The position numbers were made by a program, and so were the translations under genes. Below are positions 17,212 to 25,034 of a stretch of 64,000 nt of DNA, piece after piece (the stretch's first letter is position 1; the number at the start of each line of letters is the position of its first letter). The notes below the pieces were generated by a model that was not told the origin of the DNA, made no database searches, and saw nothing but the letters and a program-made list of their open reading frames with translations. This DNA comes from Velthaea sp965214335 (GTDB lineage Bacteria > Vulcanimicrobiota > Vulcanimicrobiia > Vulcanimicrobiales > Vulcanimicrobiaceae), in NCBI GenBank assembly GCA_965214335.1, contig CBDCBO010000014.1, positions 186,001-250,000 on the forward strand. The letters are read 5' to 3'.

Positions 17212-20115
17212 ATGCATCGTCACCTGCGAATCGTTTTGCCGTTTGCCGTTCTGTGTCTTGCGATCGCGTTAAGCGCTCGCGCCGATGCCGAGCGCGAGTT
17301 CTTGCCCACCGGGCAGTGGCTAACGCCCACCGCGGCGCCCGGCGCACACTACGAGCGCTTCATGACCGACCTGCGCCTCGACGGCAACGCCGAGGCAAAC
17401 GGCGCGGTAGCCACCGCCCTGAGCCCTGACGGGACGGCGTTGCTGGTACTTACGAGCGGCTACAATACGTACTTCTCGAATCAAGACGGCAAGCCGATCG
17501 AGCATGTCGTACCCGATCCGTTAACGGGCCGGCCTTCGAGCATCAGCACGCCCAATGCGCAGTGGATCTTCCTCTACGACGTCAGCGGCCCCGTGCCGGT
17601 GCTCCGTCAGCGCATCGATGTTCCAAACACCTATTGCGGCCTGAGTTGGTTTTCGGATGGCCGGCGTTTCGCGGTATCGGGCGGCGCCGATGACCGCGTC
17701 TATCTCTTCGGAGCGACAAAATCCCGGGCGATCGCAGCCGCGGGTCAACAGTACGCGCTCGAACCGCCCGAGGTGCTGCTGCGGCATAACTCCAACGCCG
17801 ACGCGCCGATTCCCACATATGACGGCGGCCTGCTCAAGGGAACGGTCGCCGGCGGTCCAGCCGGCGCGGCCCAATATCTCACCTACGGGTTCGGCGCAAT
17901 CGCCGCCGGTCTGGCGATCAGTCGCGACGGCAAGACGCTTTACGTCGCGAATTTGCAAAATGATTCGCTCACGGCGGTCGACGTCGCGAGCCGGCGCATC
18001 GCAGGCGAGGTGCACTTCTTTCTGCCCGGCGGCGCCCAGGCGATCGGCGAATATCCGTTCGGCGTTGTCGCGTTATCGGGAGCCGACGGGCGAGCTCGCA
18101 AAGTATACGTGAGCAGTTTGCGCGACGGTCAGGTTGTAGCGGTCAATCCGGTCGGCGGCACCTTTACGACTATTGCCGTCGGCGGCGAGCCTAACGCGCT
18201 GCTGCTCTCGCCGGACGGTTCCACACTGTACGTCGCGAACGGCGATGACGACGCCGTGGACGTCATCGACACCAACTCCAATATCGTCACTCGCGTGATT
18301 TCGGTGTTGCGTCCCGGCTATCCGTATAAAGGTGCGAATCCCAACGGCCTTGCGCTTAGTCCGGACGCCAAAACATTATACGTCACCTTGGGCGGTGAGA
18401 ACGCGCTGGCGTTCGTCGATCTCGCGACGGGGCGGCTGCGTGGACGTGTGCCGACAGGCTGGGAACCCAGCGGCGTGGCCGCGAGCGCCGACGGACGACG
18501 CTTGTTTATCGTGAATACCCGTTCCAACGCCGGTCCCAGCAATTATGCCGTCGATCAACATGATTACCCGATCCCGCAACCGCATGGCTTCAGCGGATAT
18601 GTGTACGCGCTCGAGAAGGCGGCGCTCTTAACGGTTCCGGTCCCGGATGCTTCGACCTTAGCTGCTCTCAGTGGCGTGGTCGACGCGAACAATGGATTCT
18701 CGGCGCACGAAGATTCATCGCTTTTGTCGTACTTGGCCACTAAAATTCATCACGTTATTTATGTGATGCGCGAAAACCGTACCTACGATCAGATCCTCGG
18801 CGATCTTGGCGAGGGCAACGGGGCACCCGAGTTAGCCGAATTTCCGTGGCGCGTAACGCCGAACGCTCATCTACTGGCGACACAATTTACCGATTTGGAT
18901 AACTTCTACGATTCGGGCGATGTCAGCGGTGACGGCTGGAATTGGACCATGCAAGGCCACGCAAACGACTACACCGATAAGTCGGTGCCGGTCAATTACG
19001 GTAATGGCGGCTTCACATTCGACTGGAACGGTTCACCGCGCAATCTCAACGTCTCGGTGCCCGAGTTCGGCCGGCCGGTATTGGACGGAGAACGGACGAC
19101 AACCCTACTCGATCCCAGCGGCAGCTCAAATATCGAACCGGGTCCTAAAGATATTGCGGCCACGCAAGGCGATGGCGACGATCGTCCGTCGGCGCTCGGC
19201 GGCTACATTTGGGACGCCGTTCTGCGGACCGGTAAGACGCATCGTCACTACGGCGCCTATGCTGATGAGATCTACTATAACCTCGGGGCGCCGCTGTACT
19301 TACCGATCGACCGGTATGCCTACTCGCATCGGCGGCGTCAGGCGATTGCGCTGCGCCCCGCGCTGCACGACCGGCTCGATACGTACTATCGCGGCTGGGA
19401 CTTGAACGTTCCCGATGTCTACCGCTTTGAAGAGTGGAAGCGCGAATTTGATGGTTTCGCGCGTACGGGTACGCTGCCGGACTTCGAGGTCCTCACGCTC
19501 ATGATGGACCATTTCGGCAACTTCAAAACAAATGTCGGCGGGCTTACGACAGCCAACACGCAGATCGCCGACAACGATTATGCGCTGGGGCGGCTTGTCG
19601 AAACCGTATCGCATTCACGGTATTGGAAAGATACGGCAATCTTCGTCATCGAGGACGATGCGCAAGACGGTCCCGATCACGTCGATGCGCACCGGTCGGT
19701 CGGATTCGTCATTTCCGCGTACACGAAGCGCCATGCCGTCGTGTCGACGCCGTACACGAGCGTCTCGATGCTGCGCACGATCGAAGCGCTGCTCGGAGCG
19801 CGCCCATTAGGGTTTAACGATGCAAACGCGCCGCCGATGAACGACGTCTTTACCAGCGCGCCCAATCTTCAAGCATATACCGCGGTCATTCCCGGAAATC
19901 TGTGCCGGCCGCCGGTTAAACCCGATCTTGTGCCCGCGTGTCACGATCCGCGCGTGACCCGGACTGCGGCCGTTACGGAACGGCAAACACCGGCGTGGTG
20001 GTCGGCGCAGACAGCCGGTTTCGACTTCCGCGGCCCCGACCGGGTAAACCCCGGCGCGTTTAACCGGGTGTTATGGCGCGGCCAGATGGGTGACACCGCC
20101 GCGTATCCGAAATGA
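17212..20115 (+). CDS. bifunctional YncE-like beta-propeller / alkaline-phosphatase-like phosphoesterase
   Basis: A 967-residue exported protein. Residues 1-30 are a signal peptide (ending near LSARADA). Roughly residues 60-460 contain YVTN-type propeller repeats such as DGKTLYVANLQNDSLTAVDV, DGSTLYVANGDDDAVDVIDT and DAKTLYVTLGGENALAFVDL. From about 510 a phosphoesterase domain begins at IHHVIYVMRENRTYDQILGD and continues through TQFTDLDNFYDSGDVSGDGW and TAIFVIEDDAQDGPDHVDAH, a metal-binding phosphoesterase/phospholipase C pattern. GGAGG lies 6 nt before the ATG. The substrate is unknown; a periplasmic phosphodiesterase or phosphatase is likely. Confidence 0.9.
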   Translation: MHRHLRIVLPFAVLCLAIALSARADAEREFLPTGQWLTPTAAPGAHYERFMTDLRLDGNAEANGAVATALSPDGTALLVLTSGYNTYFSNQDGKPIEHVVPDPLTGRPSSISTPNAQWIFLYDVSGPVPVLRQRIDVPNTYCGLSWFSDGRRFAVSGGADDRVYLFGATKSRAIAAAGQQYALEPPEVLLRHNSNADAPIPTYDGGLLKGTVAGGPAGAAQYLTYGFGAIAAGLAISRDGKTLYVANLQNDSLTAVDVASRRIAGEVHFFLPGGAQAIGEYPFGVVALSGADGRARKVYVSSLRDGQVVAVNPVGGTFTTIAVGGEPNALLLSPDGSTLYVANGDDDAVDVIDTNSNIVTRVISVLRPGYPYKGANPNGLALSPDAKTLYVTLGGENALAFVDLATGRLRGRVPTGWEPSGVAASADGRRLFIVNTRSNAGPSNYAVDQHDYPIPQPHGFSGYVYALEKAALLTVPVPDASTLAALSGVVDANNGFSAHEDSSLLSYLATKIHHVIYVMRENRTYDQILGDLGEGNGAPELAEFPWRVTPNAHLLATQFTDLDNFYDSGDVSGDGWNWTMQGHANDYTDKSVPVNYGNGGFTFDWNGSPRNLNVSVPEFGRPVLDGERTTTLLDPSGSSNIEPGPKDIAATQGDGDDRPSALGGYIWDAVLRTGKTHRHYGAYADEIYYNLGAPLYLPIDRYAYSHRRRQAIALRPALHDRLDTYYRGWDLNVPDVYRFEEWKREFDGFARTGTLPDFEVLTLMMDHFGNFKTNVGGLTTANTQIADNDYALGRLVETVSHSRYWKDTAIFVIEDDAQDGPDHVDAHRSVGFVISAYTKRHAVVSTPYTSVSMLRTIEALLGARPLGFNDANAPPMNDVFTSAPNLQAYTAVIPGNLCRPPVKPDLVPACHDPRVTRTAAVTERQTPAWWSAQTAGFDFRGPDRVNPGAFNRVLWRGQMGDTAAYPK

Positions 20116-20259
20116 CTACCTCATTCGGACGCATACCGGCCGCTTTATAGATACATGATGTTCCGTCGCGCGGTTCCCGGACGGAGGAGATGCGCCGCAA
20201 CGTTGACTATGTGTGGACGCACCTCTACCGTCCGTTGAGACCGAGATAGGGTCATCCGC

Positions 20260-22224
20260 TTGTTCAACGCTCTCCGATTTCTCGCGCGTTCCGGCGGCAT
20301 CGTGCTGCTCGCATCGCTGCTTGCAACCTCCGTCGAAGCGCAAACGGCACCGAAGTATCCGGACTATCCGAGTGAAACGCCTGCCACGTTTGATCCCCCG
20401 ACGCTCGGACTCGATTACGATCGCCGTGAAGTGATGATCCCGATGCGTGACGGAGTCAAGCTACATACGATCGTTCTCGTGCCGGCCGGAACGACGCGAG
20501 CCGGCATTCTGCTGACCCGCACGCCGTATAGCGCCACCGCGCTTACGGCAAATACACCGAGCGTGCATTTAGCGACGAGCCTGTACGGCTATGACAACGC
20601 TACTGATACCATTATCAACGGGCACTATATTCGCGTCGTTGAGGACATCCGCGGAAAATACGGCAGTGAAGGCGACTACGTGATGAATCGGCCGATGCAT
20701 GGTCCGCTCAATCCGACGCCCGTCGACGAATCGACCGACGCGTATGACACCATCGACTGGCTGGTGAAAAACGTCCGGGAAACAAACGGCAAGGTTGGCG
20801 TTATCGGGATTTCCTACGATGGCTTTCTGGCGCTAACACCGCTGGTCCATCCGCACCCGGCGCTCAAAGTCGCCGTTCCGATGAACCCGATGGTCGACGG
20901 TTGGCGCGGCGATGACTGGTTTCATAACGGCGCGTTTCGCCAGCAAAACATGCCCTATATCTACGAACAAACCGCGACCCGCTCCAACGACCTGCATTGG
21001 TTGTCGAGCAACTTCGATGATTACGACATGTACATGGACGCCGTTTCGGCCGGAGCGCTCGGCAAGCAGCGGAAGATGGACCAGCTCGGGTTCTGGACCA
21101 AACTAACGGCGCACCCAGCGTATGACGACTTTTGGCGCGAACAGGCCGTCGACCGGATTTTGGGCGCGCAGCCGTTGGGGGTGCCGACGATGCTTGTGCA
21201 CAGCTTATGGGATCAGGAAGATATCTACGGCGCGATGGCGGTGTATAAAGCGCTCCGGGCGCAGAACATGCACAATAACCGGCTCTTCTTAGTCATGGGA
21301 CCCTGGCACCACGGACAAGAAATCGAGGCCGCAAGTTCGCTTGGAGCCATCAATTTCGACGCTGATACCGGCCTGTATTTTCGCCGGCAGATTCTCGCAC
21401 CGTTTTTAGCCCGCTATCTGCAAGACGGCGCGCCGGCCCAGACCATCGCGCCGGTAACAGCGTATGAAACCGGCACCAACGCGTGGCGCCGGCTGGCGAC
21501 CTGGCCTTCCGGTTGCGCAAACGGGTGCACGCCGGCGTCGACTCCGCTGTATCTCCAGGCCGGCGCGAAGCTCGCATTCGTGCAAGCCGCAACGGGCCGC
21601 GCCTACGACGAGTATGTTTCCGACCCGGCGAAGCCCGTCCCATTTCGAGCGCGTCCGAGCCAGCCCGTCGGCTATACGGGCCTACTAACGTGGCCGCGCT
21701 GGCTGGTCGACGATCAGCGCGAGTTTTCCGGCCGGACCGACGTGTTGACGTACCGGAGCAGCGTGCTGACACAGCCGCTGAAAATTAGCGGCGAACCGGT
21801 CGCGCATCTCATTGCATCCACGAGCGGAAGCGACGCGGACTGGGTCGTCAAGCTCATCGACGTGTATCCGGATGAAGTTGCGGGTCAGCCCGAACTCGGC
21901 GGCTACCAACTGCCGATCGCCATGGATATTCTGCGCGGGCGTTACCGGCGAAGTTTTTCCGTACCGGCGGCGATCGATCCGGGGAAGCCGGAGCCGTATG
22001 TTTTCGCGCTGCCCAACGCGAATCACGTCTTTCTGCCCGGCCACCGGCTGATGGTACAAGTGCAATCCAGCTGGTTTCCGCTATACGATCGTAATCCGCA
22101 GACATTCGTGCCGAATATCTTTTTCGCCCAACCCGGCGACTATCAAGCGGCGACGCAGCGCATCTTTCACGCCCCCGGCGAAACAAGCTTCATCGATTTG
22201 CCGGTTGTCGCCACTGCGCATTAG
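20260..22224 (+). CDS. CocE/NonD-family (S15) hydrolase, exported
   Basis: A 654-residue protein with a signal peptide (to about EAQTAPK) and the Xaa-Pro dipeptidyl-peptidase/CocE fold. The nucleophile Ser is in GVIGISYDGFLAL, the acid Asp in HSLWDQEDIYG and the His in VMGPWHHGQE; the C-terminal jelly-roll (GRTDVLTYRSSVLTQPLKISG onward) is typical. Enzymes of this family hydrolyse peptides, esters or beta-lactam side chains; the substrate here is not known. The start is TTG at 20260, the only one giving the signal peptide. Confidence 0.9.
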   Translation: MFNALRFLARSGGIVLLASLLATSVEAQTAPKYPDYPSETPATFDPPTLGLDYDRREVMIPMRDGVKLHTIVLVPAGTTRAGILLTRTPYSATALTANTPSVHLATSLYGYDNATDTIINGHYIRVVEDIRGKYGSEGDYVMNRPMHGPLNPTPVDESTDAYDTIDWLVKNVRETNGKVGVIGISYDGFLALTPLVHPHPALKVAVPMNPMVDGWRGDDWFHNGAFRQQNMPYIYEQTATRSNDLHWLSSNFDDYDMYMDAVSAGALGKQRKMDQLGFWTKLTAHPAYDDFWREQAVDRILGAQPLGVPTMLVHSLWDQEDIYGAMAVYKALRAQNMHNNRLFLVMGPWHHGQEIEAASSLGAINFDADTGLYFRRQILAPFLARYLQDGAPAQTIAPVTAYETGTNAWRRLATWPSGCANGCTPASTPLYLQAGAKLAFVQAATGRAYDEYVSDPAKPVPFRARPSQPVGYTGLLTWPRWLVDDQREFSGRTDVLTYRSSVLTQPLKISGEPVAHLIASTSGSDADWVVKLIDVYPDEVAGQPELGGYQLPIAMDILRGRYRRSFSVPAAIDPGKPEPYVFALPNANHVFLPGHRLMVQVQSSWFPLYDRNPQTFVPNIFFAQPGDYQAATQRIFHAPGETSFIDLPVVATAH

Positions 22225-22359
22225 TCAGGCTGCGGCCCGGACGGCTTGCGAGCGCAAAGACACGCCGTTCAAAACCTCGACTTAGGCGGCGCAGCAATCG
22301 GAGCGACCGCGTGAGCCGTGGGGCTTGACGATTCATCACCACCGAGCTATGGTTCTTGG

Positions 22360-22686
22360 GTGCCAGTTCGTACCGCAGCTACCGTTTTCCGGGCGCTTGC
22401 CGACCCGACGCGGCGAGGTATTTTCGAGCACTTAGTTCGCGATGGCGAACTCACGGTGCATGCCTTGACGCACCGCTCCGGCGTATCTCAGCCGGCGGTG
22501 TCCAAGCACCTCGGCGTTCTCAAGCTCTCCGGCCTGGTACGCGAGCGGCGTGAAGGCCGCGAAACGCATTGTCGAGCCGAACCCAAAGCGCTGGCGCCGT
22601 TAGTCGACTGGATGGCGCTGTACGGGACGTTTTGGCGTGCGCGCTTTGACGATCTCGAAGCCGTGTTGAACAGGATGGAAGAATGA
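22360..22686 (+). CDS. ArsR-family transcriptional regulator
   Basis: About 108 residues. FRALADPTRRGIFEHLVRDG followed by LTHRSGVSQPAVSKHLGVLKLSGLV is the ArsR winged helix. No metal-binding Cys pair is visible; it belongs to the group paired with AHSA1/SRPBCC genes. The GTG start at 22360 gives the usual length, but a GTG at 22318 is also in frame. The stop overlaps the next start (ATGA), forming a three-gene coupled unit that it probably autoregulates. Confidence 0.9.
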   Translation: MPVRTAATVFRALADPTRRGIFEHLVRDGELTVHALTHRSGVSQPAVSKHLGVLKLSGLVRERREGRETHCRAEPKALAPLVDWMALYGTFWRARFDDLEAVLNRMEE

Positions 22687-23093
22687 CTGAAGAATCGATC
22701 GAAACGCGCTCCGTCGTTGTCGAACGCGACATGCCCCATGCGCCGGAAAAGATCTGGCGCGCGCTCACCCAACCGCACCTGATCGAGGAGTGGCTGATGA
22801 AGAACGACTTCGTAGCTCAAATCGATCACCGCTTCGCGCTTCGAGCCGATTGGGGCGACGTCGCGTGTCAGGTGCTCGAAGTTGAGCCGAACAAAGTGCT
22901 GTCATACTCGTGGGCGGCCTACGGACTCGAGAGCATCGTCACCTGGACGCTCACACCGACCGGCACCGGGACCAGATTGCGGATGGAGCAGTCGGGCTTT
23001 CAACCGAATCAACAACCGGCCTACCAAGGCGCGAAAGCCGGGTGGCCGCAGTTCTTTACGGCTCTGGAACGCGTCTTGGCGCGTAATTCCTGA
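22683..23093 (+). CDS. SRPBCC/AHSA1-domain protein
   Basis: A 136-residue START-like lipid/ligand-binding fold. It begins with VVERDMPHAPEKIWRALTQP and has VLEVEPNKVLSYSW and WTLTPTGTGTRLRMEQSGF, all standard AHSA1 signatures. Its ligand is unknown. Coupled by overlaps to the ArsR gene before it and the DUF1801 gene after it. Confidence 0.9.
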   Translation: MTEESIETRSVVVERDMPHAPEKIWRALTQPHLIEEWLMKNDFVAQIDHRFALRADWGDVACQVLEVEPNKVLSYSWAAYGLESIVTWTLTPTGTGTRLRMEQSGFQPNQQPAYQGAKAGWPQFFTALERVLARNS

Positions 23094-23533
23094 TGCCGGC
23101 AAAAAAAGACGCGGTCGATCCATCGACAGAAATCGACACCTTGATCGCGCAAACGACCGACTGGCGCGGCAAAACACTCGCGAGCGTTCGCACGGCCATT
23201 CTCGAGGCCGATCGCGAGATCGTCGAGGAATGGAAGTGGATGGGAAGTCCCGTGTGGTCCCGCTTCGGCATCATCGCGGTCGGCAACGCACACAAGAAAC
23301 ACGTTAAACTCACTTTTGCCAACGGCGCGCACCTCGCCGATCCCGATAAACTCTTTAACAATGGTTTTAACGGCAACAAGTGGCGGTCGATCGATTTCTT
23401 CGAGGGCGATACCGTTGATGCGACCGCTCTGACAGATCTCATCCGTTCCGCTATCGACTATAATCGGACTCATTTTAAAGAAAAAGCGGCGCCGACCGGC
23501 TCGCGGACGAAACAGCTTAAAAGCAAGAGCTGA
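23093..23533 (+). CDS. DUF1801-domain protein
   Basis: A 146-residue protein with the pattern VDPSTEIDTLIAQTTDWRGK, EEWKWMGSPVWSRFGIIAVG and HVKLTFANGAHLADPDKLFN, which matches the DUF1801 (YdhG/YjbR-related) family commonly found beside ArsR-AHSA1 pairs. Function not established. The start overlaps the previous stop (TGATG). The Lys-rich tail (KQLKSKS) is unstructured. Confidence 0.85.
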   Translation: MPAKKDAVDPSTEIDTLIAQTTDWRGKTLASVRTAILEADREIVEEWKWMGSPVWSRFGIIAVGNAHKKHVKLTFANGAHLADPDKLFNNGFNGNKWRSIDFFEGDTVDATALTDLIRSAIDYNRTHFKEKAAPTGSRTKQLKSKS

Positions 23534-23628
23534 GGCCGCAGCCGTTACTCGCTTCGTGTCGCCGAGAAGTGCGGCTTAGCGCGCTGCCAGTTCAGCGACC
23601 GCTTCGAAGCGCGGCCGCAGCTTCGCTG

Positions 23629-25026
23629 TTAACTGAGCCATACGTAACGGGCCACAAGCAGCGCGGCGACCCCGTAGAGCAACGGATCAACCTCACGGGC
23701 ACGTCCACTCAAGAGCTTGAGCGCCGCGAAGGTAATTACGCCGAAACTCACGCCGTTCGCGATCGAGAAGGTGAGCGGCATTAAGATGATCGTCAGGAAC
23801 ACCGGTATGGCGACAGCGTAATCGTCCCACTCGATATGGCGGATGCCGTCGAGCATCATCGCGCCGACGATCACGAGCGCGGGTGCGGTGGCCGCCGCCG
23901 GAATCGCACCGGCGATCGGCCAGAACAGCATCGACAGCACGAACAGAACGCCGACGGTCGCCGCGGTCAGCCCGGTGCGGCCACCCTCGGCAATGCCGCT
24001 GGCGCTTTCGATGTAGGCCGTGGTGGTGCTCGTGCCGAGCAGAGCACCGGCCATCGCCGCCAATCCGTCGCAGGTGAACGTCGCCCGGGCGCGCGGTAAC
24101 TCACCCGTCGCATCGAGGAAACCGGCTTTGTTGGCCAGTCCGACGAGCGTTCCGGTCGCATCAAAAAAGTCGACGAGAAAAAAAGTAAAGACCACCGTGA
24201 GCAGTCCGAGGCCAATCGCGCCGCGGATATCGAGGACTCCAATCAAACCACTGGGCCAAATCGGCAAGGCGACGATACCGTTTGATAAACCGCCGAACGC
24301 AACGAGCGTATCATGCGGACCCGGATACACCGGTGCGCGGGTAACGATTGCGAGCAACATCGCGGCGATGATGCCGATGACGATCGCGGCTGGATTGCGC
24401 CGCACCAGCAGCGTCGCCGTCACCGCGAAACCAAACACGGCAATAAGCGCCGGCGCCGCGGCAAACGAACCCAGCGTGACGAACGTCGCCGGGTTAGCGA
24501 TGATGAGCCCGCAATTCTTGAGGCCGATAAAGGCCAAAAACGCGCCGACGCCGGCGGTAACAGCAAACTTGAGCGGCAGCGGAATCGCGCGCACGACGGC
24601 TTGCCGCGCGCCGGCCAGCGAAAGAATGACGAAGATCGCGCCCGATACAAATACCGCGCCGAGCGCTGTTTGATACGGAATCTTCTGGCCGATAACGACC
24701 GTGTACGCAAAGTACGCGTTGAGACCCATGCCGGGGGCTTGCGCAAACGGATAGCGCGCCACGAACGCCATCAGAAAACTGCCGATTGCCGCCGCGAGTG
24801 CCGTGACGACGAGCAATTTGGCAAAGCCGTTCGGAATGACGATCGCGTTGCCGAGCACCTGCGGGTTCACGAACAGCACGTACGACATCGTCAGGAACGT
24901 CGTGACGCCCGCGAGCACCTCACGCGGAATCGTTGAGCCCGCCGCTCGGATGCCGAAGAACCGGTCGATCGGATTACGCGCGGCCGGTGGGCCTCCCCGA
25001 ACGGGTATCGCGGTCATCGTTCGCAC
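23629..25026 (-). CDS. NCS2 purine permease, AzgA type
   Basis: A 465-residue transporter with about 12-14 membrane segments. The signature IDRFFGIRAAGSTIPREVLA followed by GVTTFLTMSYVLFVNPQVLG, then PGMGLNAYFAYTVVIG and the later SGIAEGGRTGLTAATVG, identifies the AzgA branch (adenine/guanine/hypoxanthine:H+ symport). It starts only 8 nt after the TonB receptor gene, so outer-membrane and inner-membrane transport of one substrate class may be linked. Start GTG at 25026 or ATG at 25017. Confidence 0.9.
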   Translation of the reverse strand: MRTMTAIPVRGGPPAARNPIDRFFGIRAAGSTIPREVLAGVTTFLTMSYVLFVNPQVLGNAIVIPNGFAKLLVVTALAAAIGSFLMAFVARYPFAQAPGMGLNAYFAYTVVIGQKIPYQTALGAVFVSGAIFVILSLAGARQAVVRAIPLPLKFAVTAGVGAFLAFIGLKNCGLIIANPATFVTLGSFAAAPALIAVFGFAVTATLLVRRNPAAIVIGIIAAMLLAIVTRAPVYPGPHDTLVAFGGLSNGIVALPIWPSGLIGVLDIRGAIGLGLLTVVFTFFLVDFFDATGTLVGLANKAGFLDATGELPRARATFTCDGLAAMAGALLGTSTTTAYIESASGIAEGGRTGLTAATVGVLFVLSMLFWPIAGAIPAAATAPALVIVGAMMLDGIRHIEWDDYAVAIPVFLTIILMPLTFSIANGVSFGVITFAALKLLSGRAREVDPLLYGVAALLVARYVWLS

Positions 25027-25034
25027 CGCATCAG